This document shows positions 1 to 12,559 of a stretch of 64,000 bases of DNA, piece by piece. Source of the stretch: Pleurodeles waltl (lineage: Eukaryota; Chordata; Amphibia; Caudata; Salamandridae); contig NC_090437.1 in the NCBI RefSeq assembly GCF_031143425.1, forward strand, positions 1,173,882,863 to 1,173,946,862. Direction: 5' to 3'. The first letter of the stretch is position 1, and every line of letters starts with the position of its first letter. Position numbers and translations under genes: made by a program. Under the pieces are notes generated by a model, which saw nothing but the letters and a program-made list of their open reading frames with translations, searched no databases and was not told the DNA's origin.

Positions 1-1850
1 TCCTAGAGATTCTAGAGGTACCCAGACTTTGTGGGTTCCCCTGAAGGAGACCAAGAAATTAGCCAAAATACAGTAAAACATTTTTCAAAAAAATTGGAAA
101 AAAGGGCTGCAGAAGGCAGCTCGTGGTTTTTTCCTTGAAAATGGCATCAACTTGAATTAGAAAACCCCATTTTCCAATACCATTTTGAAATTTTACTGGG
201 CCATACCCCATTTTTACTATTTTTTGTGCTTTCAGCCTCCTTCCAGTTAGTGACCAAAATGGGTAAGAAACCAATGCTGGATCCCAGAAAGCTAAAAAGT
301 AGACAAAATTCTAAATTCAGCAAGGGGTTATTTGTGTAGATCCTACAAGTGTTTCCTTCAGAAAATAACTGCTGAAATAAAAAAATATTGAAATTAAGGT
401 AAAAAAACAGCCATTTTTCTCCATGTTTTACTCTGTAACTTTTTCCTGCGAAGTCAGATTTTTGAAAGCAATATACTGTTACGTCAGCTGGACTCTTCTG
501 GTTGCGGGGATATATAGGGTTTGTAGGTTCATCAAGAACCCTAGGTACCCAGAGCCAATAAATGAGCTGCACCTTGCAATGGGTTTTTATTCTATACCGG
601 GTATACAGCAATTCATTTGCTGAAATATAAAAGTGAAAAATAGGTATCAAGAAAACCTTTGTATTTCCAAAATGGCCACAAAATAAGGTGTTGAGAAGCA
701 GTGGTTATTTGCACATCTCTGAATTCCGGGGTGCCCATACTAGCATGTGAATTACAGGGCATTTCTCAAATAGACGTCTTTTTTACACACTGTCTTACAT
801 TTGGAAGGACAAAACGTAGAGAAAGACAAGGGGCAATAACACTTGTTTTGCTATTCTGTGTTTCCCCCACATCTCCCGATAAAAATGGTACCTCACTTGC
901 GTGGATAGGCCTAGCACCGCAACAGGAAATGCCCCAAAACACACCGTGGACACATCACATTTTCACAAAGAAAACAGAGCTGTTTTTTGCAAAGTGCCTA
1001 GCTGTGGATTTTGGCCTCTAGCTCAGCCGGCACCTATGGAAACCTAGCAAACCTGCTCAGTTTTGAAAACTAGACACCTAGGGGAATCCAAGATGGGGTG
1101 ACTTGTGGGGCTTTTACCAGGTTCTGTTACCCAGAATCCTTTGCAAACCCCAACATTTAGCCAAAAAAACACTTTTTCCTCTCATTCCGGTGACAGAAAG
1201 TTCTGGAATCTGAGAGGAGCCACAAATTTTCTTCCACCCAGCGTTTCCCCAAGTCTCCCGATAAAAATCGTACCTCCCTTGTGGGGGTAGGCCTAGCGCC
1301 CGCGAAAGGAAATGCCCCAAAACACAACGTGGACACATCAAATTTTTCCACAGAAAACAGAGGTGTTTTTTACAAACTACTTACCTGTGGATTTTGGCCT
1401 CTAGCTCAGCCGGCACCTGGGAAACCTAGCAAACCAGTGCATTTTTTAAAACTAGACACCTAGGGGAATCCAAGATGGGGTGACTTGTGGGGCTCGGACC
1501 AGGTTCCGTTACCCAGAATCCTTTGCAAACCTCAAAATCTGGCCGAAAAAACACCTTTTCCTCATATTTTGGTGACAGAAAGTTCTGGAATCTGAGAGGA
1601 GCCACACATTTACTTCCACCCAGCGTTCCCCCAGTCTCCTGATAAAAATGGTACCTCACTTGTGGGGGTAGGCCTAGCGCCCGCGACAGGAAAAGCCCCA
1701 AAACACAATGTGGACACATCACATTTTCCCAAAGAAAACAGAGCTGTTTTTTGCAAAGTGCCTAGCTGTGGATTTTGGCCTCTATCTCAGCCGGCACCTA
1801 GGGAAACCTAGCAAACCTGCGCAGTTTTGAAAACTCGACGCCAACTAGAC
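1..1850. repeat. Interspersed repeat ending in ~382 bp tandem units
   Basis: The stretch from about 865 to 1822 is made of roughly two and a half tandem copies of a unit of about 382 bp. The motif GCCGGCACCT recurs at 1026, 1409 and 1790, and TAGACACCTAGGGG at 1071 and 1453. Copies differ by scattered substitutions. The sequence before 865 looks like the same element but is not tandem. I see no convincing protein in it; open frames that repeat between the units are a consequence of the duplication. The class (LTR, DNA transposon or satellite) cannot be told from the sequence. Confidence 0.75.
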
Positions 1851-4585
1851 AACTAGATTTTACTTTTTTATGAAAGCGATCACAGACGTGTTGGTCTGCT
1901 GAGTCCAACAGTTCACTATCCCTGTGATGGCATACAAACCTAGTGAGTTGTAATTTGCGACGGATTGCACCCCTATGGTTTGGAATTTTGTGTCCTACCC
2001 AATTTGTGATTAATTTGTGAAAATAAAAATTGCATACATCAGGGTCCTAATCTTTAAAATTGTTCTTGTTGTGTGGAAGAGCTAGTGCTTCTATCTGTTA
2101 AACGTTCAGCGCATTATGAACTTGTACATCACATATGTTAGAAAGATGTTTATGGTCTTTACGTTCTAAACAGTGTCATTGATGATAATGGCTCTACTGT
2201 AACAATCATTTGAGTAGATTTAATCCTCACCTAGTCATTTTTCACGTTTAATGCTGTGCTACCCTTATAGACTAGTATTGGCTTCCCTTTCTGTGAAGTT
2301 GTGTATGTAACTATATTGGACATTTTGGAATCTGTGAATGCTATAGACATGAGGAATATAAGTGCACTGTATTTAATTATTATTTCAAAGGTTATAAGGC
2401 TAAGTGATGTCTAACATTTTGCATTTTGTACTTTCAATCTTTTCCAGATTCGTTTGACTGCTCTTGGATTTTGTAGTACTTAACAGTTTTTCCTTTTTGT
2501 TGAAACTGTTTTATAAAACAAGAATATGCATTTAATTTTGTTTACTTATATTTATTTATTATTTTGGGAAATAAACAGTGCTTTACGGTATGGATTTTAG
2601 TTAGAAAGAGTAAGTAAACTTAATGTTTTACAGGAAGCTGTCTGTTTTTTGTGCAGATTGAGGTATATGTGTTGGAAATTTCAATATGGGCAGGTTTATG
2701 GTCAGTTGTTCTTGGAGCTGTATTCTTTTTACATTAGTTCAGTTTTCGTATTTGTTAACCATTTTGCCTTTAACTTTGATTTGTTAATGTTCTAGTCTGG
2801 CGTTAAATTTTGTACGTACTATCATATATGGAAGACACAAATTAAAATGGTATTTTTTATATTCGCAGTGTAATACATAATTTCTAATGTGTATAGCAAT
2901 ATAATAATTATTCATATTTTTGTTAAAGATATTTTTGCTGTTTTATATTTGTTTTAGTGTGCATTCGTGTTTTCTGACATTTTAAATGGTACCTCACATC
3001 GCTTTGTTCCAAAAATATCTGAACTTCCCTTTGGTGGCTCACTCTGGTTGGTGTCCACAGAATGAAAATTATAAAGCGTTAAAGACCCGTAGTTCAAGTA
3101 ACACATACCCTTCTTCTGCACCAGTGTTTTCCTCTTTTACCTTTACCCCGGGTAGAGTGCATGTCTTAGTTTAAGCATTACTGCGTGATTTACGTTTGGG
3201 AAGGGATATGCTATCATCTCTTTTTCTCTCTCTCTCTCTGTCTTTCTCTCTCTCACACGCTCTCTCTCTCATTCCCAAAAGTGTTTTCTTGTGCATCTTA
3301 GTGTAAACTAGGTGCATAAAAAAGATATTCAAAGTACATATAGGATTCACATTGGGGGAAAGGACAGGTTGTGGAGATGCTTAACATATAACATATAACT
3401 TGACGGTAACTTTCCACTCTGGAATCTCATGTAAAACGACTCTAGTTAAAAGCAGGAGGAAGTGTATTTCCATGACAGCAATGTAATATGTGAAAAAAGG
3501 CTTTTGCGCAAGGGGAAATGTTTTGTCAGTAAGAAAATAAAATATTAAATGTGCAAAGGCAAATTTACACAAACTTTACTCTTGGAATTTTTGATGCATT
3601 GAAAACTGAAAGTAGCAGACCGTTTTCCTTATTATGGAAAACTCTTGCCTTCATAAATGTGAAACATCGCAAAGTGCTGATAGATGATCTTTTATTGTAT
3701 TTTTCAGGCAAACCTCGAACATATGTACAGCTCAAAGGTGATGACTGGAATTTCTTGAAATATTTTTAAACACTACTTATTACACTATCATTTTCTTTCA
3801 TTAGTGACATCACACTCCGGGACAAACAATATGCAAAGAAGTCTTCACCCTGCCCCAGAATAAACAATAGAGACGTCAGTGTAATTGCCCCTCTTAACGG
3901 CAATTTATCTAACCACTGTTAAATTTGATGTGCCTGTTCTTTTCCATGGCCATATGGTTTAGGCTAGATTATCCTGTTAGTGTGAGCCAGCGTTGATGTG
4001 GATATGTTTGGTCCATGCCTAGCACTGTGACCAAGACCATTATGGAATATGACTCAAAATTATTAAATTCATGATTCATGTAATCATTACATCTAACACT
4101 TGGTTGGGTACCAGAGTGACATTGTTTCAGGATGGCATGAGCATCCCCATCCCTGTGACATTTAGGCGGCACTTGGGCAAGTATAGATACAATTGTGAAA
4201 CTTTAATTTTTCATTCCGCTTTTTATGCTGTGTTATGCAGATTTGTAGAGCACACTTTCAGCCGAGAGGATATCCTGGTGCTGAGCAGGTGTGAGGCTAC
4301 CCAAATCTATGGCTTAGTGTGACTACTCGAAAAGCTGGGTCTTCAGCTTCTTGCAGAACTCAAGAAGTTAGGGGGGGCTTTTATGGGTAGTTGGATGTCA
4401 CTTCACTCTTTAAGAGCAATGTTGGAGAAGGCTTGACTGCCAGTGTTATGTAGTGCCTTGAAAGTGTAGGCGAGGAGCTTTAGGAGTTTTCACTTTTCAC
4501 ATTGTATGGTAACATTGCCCATTGTTCTTGTAAGTTCTAAGTGGCTTCATTTTAACATTAATCACTGTGTAAATGTTTCCTTTAG
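1851..4585. other. Upstream noncoding sequence, no gene seen
   Basis: AT-rich sequence without a convincing exon, RNA gene or transposon protein. It is either 5' flank or a 5' UTR intron of SH3TC1: a pyrimidine-rich acceptor (TTTCCTTTAG) ends at 4585 just before the first coding exon, which suggests a noncoding exon lies upstream. The only structured feature is the CT microsatellite at 3217-3270. Confidence 0.5.
3217..3270. repeat. (CT)n microsatellite, interrupted
   Basis: Run of CT/TC dinucleotides with a few interruptions (TTT, CACACG). Confidence 0.9.
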
Positions 4586-4629
4586 TTGTCGCTATGTGTT
4601 TCTGATAGCATCGTGGGACACTGGAAGGT

Positions 4630-4915
4630 ATGGATTACCCATCATTTGTAACAACAGACTTTTCAGTTGGAGACCCAAAGCATCCTTCAATAAAGATCAA
4701 TAAAGATCAGTATGAACAGTCTGAAACCCCACTAGGTGGACCACAGACAGAACTTCCAAATCGGGAACTGAAGAAAAAACATATGGTGCAATGGGAAGGA
4801 AAGAGCCAGACTTTAGATGAGAACAATTCAACTGATGCTGAACCATGTACTGTAAATACTGCAGTCTTAATCATGAATGACATGAGCAAAGAGTCCATCT
4901 CATCTGAGACAAAAG
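4630..4915 (+). CDS. SH3TC1: SH3TC1, first coding exon (start codon to phase 1)
   Basis: Encodes the first 95 residues plus one base. The ATG at 4630 has a purine at -3 and G at +4, and the reading begins MDYPSFVTT, which resembles the start of mammalian SH3TC1 as I remember it. The exon probably begins at 4586 (after TTTAG) or 4609 (after GATAG); the bases before 4630 are 5' UTR. It ends at AAAAG before the donor GTATG at 4916. The segment is acidic, polar and of low complexity, with no known domain, as expected for the poorly conserved N-terminus of this family. A small direct repeat (ATAAAGATC twice, 4691-4709) encodes part of it. SH3TC proteins are adaptors; the better known paralogue SH3TC2 acts in endocytic recycling, while the role of SH3TC1 is less clear. 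The assignment depends on the later exons, which are in phase with this one. Confidence 0.8.
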
Positions 4916-6621
4916 GTATGTAGCAGAACTATATAGTTCATTGTAATTGTTTCTCAGTCAGTGTGTTTTACCATTTTAGATGTGATATTTCTTTTTTGTG
5001 TTTTTGCTTTTCTCATTTTGAGTTGAAGTATTAGTGGTATATGTGATACAAATGGGTGATTGAATGCAATGTTAGCAGAGAGACAGTATTTAAGTCAAAC
5101 ATTTAGCTTGTCAAATGCATATGGAGACCTAATTAATAGACAGTGATGGCACCAGCATTAGTGTTTCACTGTCTTCGTTCTGTCTTCATGAGGAGGTACA
5201 TGGTGTTATTCTAGATCAATGGCTGCATTTTACGTAGATGCAATGCCACCTTAAGATAGTTTTCATAAAAAGGATGCATAGTCTCTATGTGCCAGTAATC
5301 TACTAAACTGTACTCTTTGGTGGCAGTATCTAATTTACACATTTGCCCTATCCATATAGTAAATTTGGGGCTATGTACTTATCTTTTTGCCTTATCTCTG
5401 TGCACATCTCCTGCAGTATGGCAATGTGGTGGTTCAGAATTGGTTTTTGGTCAGTAGTACTGCTGTAGGCTCTCATTGAATCAATTGGACTGGTGGCAAT
5501 TCCCATTTTACTCTTTTCTTTTTCCTGCTTCACACTAAATAGTTGTTCCTCTTTCTGAGATGTTTAGTGTATGTGAATTAGGGGCCCTGATCAAGACTTG
5601 GATATGATTTAGTACCACTTATTGATGGTGAACATAGCACATTAGCAAAGTTTTTGAGAATTTCTTCTCACCTGTGCTTTGGTAGTGGGGATAGCCTGCA
5701 GCATGTCTCTATCCCTAGTTCCCAAAAGCCTTCAGTACTTGTTTCCTCTGCATTTCATGGGTTATGGTAGTCCAACATTTCTCCTCTCCTGTCTCTGTTA
5801 GAGCCACGTCAGCCAGCTGTCACTCGTTTTTGAAATGGCACTTGAATCTGGATTAAGTGGTAGATGTTGCTTCAGTCCACTTCCTGGATGACTGTTTAGT
5901 AAGAATCTTTTGTATCACCTGCTCTACTGAGAAGGTATGATGCCTGCATGAAATTGGAGGTCCCACCTTTGAAGACTATAAAAGAATATGACTCAAAGCT
6001 GGATCTCCTGTTCATTACCAAAACCTTATTATTAGACTTTGCACAATAAACCACTGTAAGATGTTTGAAGGAAGTCACAGGTATTTTAAAGACACCTTAT
6101 ATACCACCAGCTCCTAAGAATATGACATATTCAAATGCAATTAGCTACTTGTTTACTGCTCTCCCTTTCCTACAGTGCCCTGGTTTTTTGGGTTGATTTG
6201 CAAACATCACTTATTAACAGAGCAAAGGACTCCCTAAATTCCATCTCCAATATCACTGTGAATCGCCACAATTTCTGCATCCTGGGATAAATTAACATTT
6301 GACTATATTGTCCCAACCCTGTCCAACCCAGCTGCTTTCCATAAGTAACCTAGTGGCCCAACCCGATCACCTTTTGTCTCTGAAAACACACATTCAGCAG
6401 TATAACCCATGAATAAAATGCCACTGGATAATTGTTTTCTTCCTCAACCTCAAATCTGCTTGTGAAAAGTGGATAAACATATAGAACTTAAATGTTCCAA
6501 TTGGACATGTGATTTCCTTTGTGACACCTCATATAACCGCAAACCAAGGCTGAATTAAACATGGTAGACAACTTCTCGTGTCTATGTTGAAGCAAAATTT
6601 GTCAAGTTTTGCTTTTTTCAG
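4916..6621 (+). other. SH3TC1 intron between coding exons 1 and 2
   Basis: Bounded by donor GTATG and acceptor TTTTTTCAG. No gene, RNA or recognisable transposon seen inside. Confidence 0.7.
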
Positions 6622-6696
6622 GCTCGCTCCAGACTATTGACTGCATTGAAGAGAGCTCAGAGAAGTTTGTTGATCCTGTAGAACATTTTCCAACAG
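6622..6696 (+). CDS. SH3TC1: SH3TC1, second coding exon (75 bp)
   Basis: A short exon between a strong acceptor (GCTTTTTTCAG) and a strong donor (CAG then GTAAGTG). It enters and leaves in phase 1. Its translation is acidic and ends HFPT; the codon split across the junction to the exon at 41091 makes an aspartate, giving FPTD followed by ISLQL. The equivalent stretch in mammalian SH3TC1 is YPTD-LTLQL as I recall it, so the junction to the exon 34 kb away is well supported. No domain falls in this exon. Confidence 0.8.
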
Positions 6697-7920
6697 GTAA
6701 GTGAATTCATGTTTTGACAAATGTTGTTATGAAAGGTTGCTGCAAACTTTATTTGGAGTATGAGAGTCTGCATTTTTGGAACATTTGCAGCTTCATAGTT
6801 TTACCAAATTCTGCTTTTGACATTTTGTCATTCCAGAAGCCTATAGTCTATGTGTCCCCGTATGGTAGCTCTGACTGATAAAATTTTGATATTGGACAGT
6901 ATAGTACATCCCCAGTGTAGTTTTACCTCCCTGTTATGGGTTTCACACACTAGAATAAGGTGTAACCTCCATCAACCATTTTCACAAGCACAACCGAATA
7001 CTGCACAGGTTTTAAAGCATAAACAGTAAAAAAAACAATGGCACTTTACCATCAAGGTACATTGTGAATTCACAACAAGAAACCAATTCCATCTAGATGA
7101 GGCTGGAGTAAGGGAGTGGTATGAAAGGAAGAAAAGGTAACGGGGATTCACAGGCATTATTAAGAGTTCAAGGTATAGCATCAATGAGATGTACTTGAGC
7201 AATGTGAGGAATGCAGTTGACGGAGGGTAAGGCTTCATGAGAAATATGATGAATCTCAACCTGCCTATCTATATATCTGGCAGTTAGAAATTGGGCTAAT
7301 ATGCGATGTGTGATTTAGGGGGACCAAAAAATGTGTGCAATATTGATAAAGCTGATGTAGACTACAGCCAACATTATTCCCATGTCTTGTAGCATAGAAA
7401 TGTCAGCCCACTCCTCATTAGTTAATTGTGCCGTTAGATACTCCTGCTACCTATACCTTAGCGCCTTCTCTGTCTTTGTTGAGAAAAGAGAATCAATGAT
7501 AACGCCATTTAAACCCAAGAGCACTTCCCAAAATTGTCCCCTGACCTTAAGGCACTTTTGAATAGAAGACGTAGCAAGTAAGTTTGGGTCCGACCCCAGT
7601 CTGTTTCACAGAGTAGTGCAACTGAATAAACTCACATGAGGGGGTAGGTTCAGGCCAAACTCTGTGCAGGTGTCTGTGAAAGTTTTTAAATGACCATTGT
7701 CTAGTAAGCTGTCAATGGTATATATACTTGCTTCATCTCAGTTTGTCAGTTGTCTGACCCCCTACTTGAAAAACCCATGTTACCCCAGAGAAGTTTCACA
7801 TACAGGTTTGAGGGCTAATGGGCAGTTTGTAAAACCAAAGCTGTGCTGGCATGATCGGGTTGCATGATTATGTCAACATTTGTGGTGTACCATGCACTAT
7901 GCCCAGGTCAACTGTTGCGG

Positions 7921-7935
7921 CCAGCAAGCATTTTT
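7921..7935. repeat. L1 target-site duplication, left copy
   Basis: CCAGCAAGCATTTTT, repeated exactly at 9471-9485, flanks the L1 fragment. Its T-rich right end (A-rich on the minus strand) is what L1 endonuclease target choice predicts for a minus-strand insertion. Confidence 0.88.
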
Positions 7936-9470
7936 TTAAAACTGTTTTTAATAAGTTTTGAAAAATGCAAACCAACCAAACAATATAGTGCAGGTTACAG
8001 CAAGGCATAACATCTTCATTACGTAAGAGTACCAGAGGGCATATACACCAGAGTTCAAGTCAAGAGAGAATCATAACCACTGTACAGATCTTATCCTCTA
8101 TCCCACCTTCCCAACCCATAGCCTTATTAGACCAGGCTTTAAACAACTTATGCATGTAGGAGCATATTGAAACCACAATTGGTCGCCACATGTTCATAGG
8201 GGAATGTGTGTATTCCCCACCCACCTCATCCTCATCGCTGCTTATAGAGCTTACATCCTTCCCACCTGTGAACTGCTCTAACAATGTACCCCAAGCCGCC
8301 ACATCAGCGAGGGCCCTCTCATCACTTCGTGACAAGCGTATATGCTGCTTGTCTGCTGCTCCCCACTCCAGTAGATCTCGCAGCCAACTGGAAATCATCG
8401 GATTCCGAGAGCTCATCCAACCAATTGCTACTCTACGCTTGGCCAGTACCAACACTTGCTGCACCAGTTTATACACAACTCCCTTACCCCTCTGCTTACG
8501 CACCACTTCCAGGATACAGGTCGTCGGGATTGACTCCAACCCCAATCCCGTGGCCTCCTCAATCACTGATACCACTTCCTGCCAAAGGTCATATACTGCC
8601 CTGTAAGTCCATGCCAGATGTAGGAAAGAAGCACCAAACTCACCACACCTAGGGCAGCACGCTCTACGGTTCGGGTCAATCCTTTTCAGTCGATGGGGTG
8701 TGAGATACGTTCTGTGTACAAAATTAAACTTCAACAGCTTGAACCTGTGATTCCACAACACCGTTCGTACCAACGACAAAGCCATATCCCAATTAGCATC
8801 CGCTATGGGCTCCCCCAAATCAGATTCCCATGCTCTACGTCCCACACTTATCACACCCGGTTGATCCTCCCGTAGGGCTTTATAAAACCGAGTAATCAAG
8901 TGCGTCCTCTCACCCCAATTAATCAAACTATTCAGTACCGAGGTTGCCCTAGGAGCGACCCGAAAACCGACTCAAATCTCACGTGCCACACTCTCGATTT
9001 TTGCATATTGCAGAAACTGACCAGGACCCAGATCAAACAGATCCTGAGCATCAGTAAAGGATAGAAACTCACCATTAGGATAAAGATCACCAGCCACCTC
9101 ACCTCCTCCCAGACTCCAGGCCTCTGCCGACTTTGACCTCTCCATATCCCAAAATGGGGCCAGGTCCCATACGTTCAGCTCCCTATCAAAAGGGGCTTGT
9201 CTGAGTACATGTTTAACTACCTGCTCCCAGATCTCCGCAGTAGTCCTGGCCAGGTAGGGCGTGGCGGGTTCAGATCTACCCCTGACATCAGTATATGCAC
9301 CAATGACTGCCCATCACACATACCAGCATACAACCTCTACTCCCAGCTATCAGTGTCCGTCCTCCATTTGGCAGTATGTTGCAAATGTGCTGCATAATAG
9401 TAATATCTAATCGCCAGTTCACCCCCCCTGCAGCACAATGACACCCTGCTCCGCCAACCGGCCCACACTA
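7936..9470 (-). mobile_element. 5'-truncated L1-type LINE
   Basis: About 1.5 kb on the minus strand, flanked by a 15 bp target-site duplication. It holds the C-terminal part of an L1-type ORF2 and a short 3' UTR that ends A-rich on the minus strand. The 5' part (ORF1, endonuclease and the RT core) is absent, as is usual for truncated L1 copies. It lies in the large SH3TC1 intron in antisense to the gene. Confidence 0.85.
8060..8926 (-). pseudogene. L1-type ORF2 C-terminal domain
   Basis: An open frame of 288 codons matching the region after the RT domain of L1-type ORF2 proteins. It shows the pattern FKLLKFNFVHRTYLTP followed by a cysteine-histidine cluster CPRCGEF..FLHL, the L1 C-terminal zinc-knuckle-like motif, with the last cysteine position apparently lost (tryptophan follows). 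The same frame continues upstream on the minus strand (QDLFDLGPGQFLQYAKI, near 9000-9050) but is broken by a stop near 8968 and by frame changes further up, with L1-like sequence until about 9425. The ATG at 8926 is internal to the original protein and is not a true start. This is a dead fragment that cannot make an active ORF2 product. Confidence 0.82.
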
Positions 9471-9485
9471 CCAGCAAGCATTTTT
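9471..9485. repeat. L1 target-site duplication, right copy
   Basis: Exact copy of 7921-7935. Confidence 0.88.
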
Positions 9486-12400
9486 AATATTAACACACAT
9501 GATTTATTTTCCAGCACATCAACCGCAAGTGGGAGCTATATGCCAGTTGCTGTGGCAAGTACTATGACTGTATGTATGGTAAGTACAGGGCCCCTTTCAA
9601 AATGGTTGAATGATGTTAAGACAATCTGAGCTTCGCACAGATTTTTTAATAACAAAACCTTTTTTCAACAGTGTGGTGTTTGGTGCATGCAGTGAGAGCA
9701 TGGGTGCAACTAATGTTTTAATGGCTTGCACTCGCCATAGTGAGGACTGCAGGCTTGATTCCCCATGCAGAACCAGCAAATGTTTTCTGTAACGGAGGAC
9801 CCCCACCCCACTGTTGTCCTGAACAATGTTCCTAAGACTAGGATAGATCAGATGCTCTGGAATCTCAGCATAAGCAGGACCTATTGGAAATGGAGTGCAC
9901 CCAGCAGTGATTTGATTATAAAATTGGACATCAGGAGAGCCTCTCTATTTGTCTAATTGATACAATGTGCCTGATTTTTAGTTTGTCACACATGTGACAG
10001 ATATTCTATTACAAGTGCATTATATAATTTTGGACTTGTAATAATGGAGACAGGCTATGCATTGTGCTTGTGATTAAGTACCCATCCACCAACTCTAGTT
10101 CAGGTCCAGTGTTCTTAAAATGAATGAAAAGTCATCTGCGAGAGACATAATACTGGGCTTTGAGGTTGCTGGTTTCAAAATCATTAAGAGGACCTCATTG
10201 ACTCACAACAAGATCTTTTGAGGCCCGCTGGAGGCACAATTTCCTCACTAGCATCTAACTAATGTATCTTGTAGCCATTATTTCCATTGCTAGAATGGGC
10301 AACAGGGGTAATCCCTCATGCATCCATATAGGAAAATGGGTTATGGGTTGGGATTGCTGCGAGTCCTGCTGAAGAATAGCTGCCAGAACCCTGTCAGGTC
10401 AAACCCATAGTATCAATAATTTAAGCTTGGGATAAACCCCTGGTAGCTATAGCACAGAGCAAACAGGCTTGAAGAAAGACAATGTGTCAACTATTAGCAA
10501 CAATAACATAGTCAAAAAGTTAAAATGCAACAGAATAAAAATACAAATACCACAACCTATTTCTAAAAATTAAGGAAAATTTAATAAGAAAAGGTATACC
10601 AAAACAACTCAGATTTATTAAGGGGGAACCCGAGATATGAATGTTTCAAGTGTTAGAGCACAAATTGCTAAGACAAACTAAAGCTCCACTAAGAAATGGC
10701 TGTTCATGATTAACTAATGCCTAGGTGCAGTTTCAGGTCAACTGCAACGGAGCAGAAGTCAGGTACATGAAGAGCGTCACTCTGGTCAAAGTTTTTATCT
10801 TTTGACTTAGACTTTTATGGAAGTTGAAACCCTCAGGTGGGGTAATGTTGAAGGCTGTATCTACCAGAAAACTCTTAAACTTGGATATCCTGGATGAGGT
10901 CCTGATGAAGCTGTTGTTTTGGGCACAAACATGTCCGAGTAGGAAAATTCAGCTTTTGCAGCAGTCATATCCTTCTCATCAGGTAGAAACGTTTCAAACC
11001 TTCATCCAGTCAAGAGTTCCGCCTTCAGACTTGGAGCCTGATTTACAGTTAGTGGGTGGGTATTTACTCCATAAAAGCAATGTTATAAAGATGGTTTGCC
11101 ATGAGGGAGTAGACACCTGCCAAATATTGAGATGTCTGCCAGCCCAGTGAACATCTCGTGCATTTGCAGGAACTGCCACCATGATGACGGATGCCTATAT
11201 CAACACAATGGAGCCATGCAACAAACTTTCATTTTTTTCGTTTTCTTTTAAAAAAGGATTTTGTTTTTAAAATTAAAACATAAACGCAATAACCCCCTCC
11301 CAATGGGAGTTTTCTCCCACAGCATGGAGGTCATTTTACAGTTTTCACTGTCTCTTACCCCAAGTTGTTACCTGACACTAATTTTTTAAACAAAATCTTG
11401 ATTTCGGATTTCCTTTATGAAACAGGATGAGTGGTTAAATGGCCAATCCTCCAATGGCCCTTACCCTGTTGGGCTGTGGGAGCTGTGTATGCGCAGCGAA
11501 GATGGAATAGTCTTCTTCATCGACATACTGATGGCCCACTTGACTCTAAATGAGGTGGTCAGACCTTAAGTTTGGCAGAGAGAGTACTCAGTCACTGTTG
11601 CATTATTTTAGCATTTATGTTGGCCATGCTTCCCTGACCCTCTGTCATGGACATCTTGATGGAGGTTTGTGTGCTTAGGACCAACTCAATTGTCCCTTCA
11701 GCCATATCACTAATCTCAGGCTCCTTAATCCTTTTTTAGGATTGCCACAGACCACTTCAGAAAAAAACAGTTGTCTTTGGGCTTATCTTAGGACATATGG
11801 TCAGTCAGCGAATTGGAGTGTTCAATGCCTCCCAGCCACCAGATGAAAAGAAATTGCAATTACGGTAGAACCCAACAAATACTATCATCAAAAAATGTTT
11901 ATTTCGGATTTCAAATCCTAAAACATATACGCAGTAAAACGCACCATATACTTAGCACACTACAGAAACTTGATTTGCAGCATACAAAGTGTAAGACTGT
12001 TAGAGATGTATGATTAGTTCAATGTCCTTCTGTGCAAATTAGCGACTAGAGCAGATTTTCTGAAAATGTGATAGTAAAAGGAAAACCAGTTTCCATTTTT
12101 AAATAGCCAAGGTAGATAAATGCTTTCTATCCTGCCTGACTGTCTCCGATCATATTAGCACAAACTTGCAGGCCATGTGAGTCTCGGACTCCTATAGGAA
12201 TGCTAGATGCCTATCAAGCATTGCTTTCAGGATTAGGAAAGGAATTCACCAGGAATCGATTAAGGGTAAACCAGGCAGCATGCACAGATTTGGCCACACT
12301 AACCACTACTACTTTCCTTGTGTCAGATTTCAAAATTCTTAAGGTCCCCTCGAATTTCCTTACCCCTAGTAGATGACACACAGGTATGATCCACTTTTTT

Positions 12401-12554
12401 CGGGGAACCCTAAAGCAGTACTGAAGAATAAGAAATGAGTTGTAGTTCCAAGGGAATGGATACATACTTGGCATACTTTACTTAGCCCAGTGTTCGCTCT
12501 TCAGCTAGCTTTAAATCCATGAATTGAGACGAATATCATGCCTCCTATATGTAG
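9486..12554. other. Intronic sequence without recognised features
   Basis: No gene, transposon protein or clear repeat structure seen. A segment at 9514-9579 has splice-like ends but does not fit the gene's reading phase. Confidence 0.5.
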
Positions 12555-12559
12555 TCCAT

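Noticed and set aside
147..650. 167-codon minus-strand frame near the left end
   Set aside because: No recognisable domain and low-complexity composition within a dispersed repeat.
9514..9579. Exon-like segment with TTTTCCAG acceptor and GTAAGTAC donor
   Set aside because: Its only reading in the phase left by the 6622 exon has a stop, and the exon at 41091 joins directly to 6696 with conserved sequence.
9690..9775. tRNA-like or SINE-like segment with GCATGGG and CCCATGC arms and a B-box-like GGCTTGATTCC
   Set aside because: The arms of a cloverleaf do not form together and there is no clear A box, so it is not supportable as an RNA gene or SINE.
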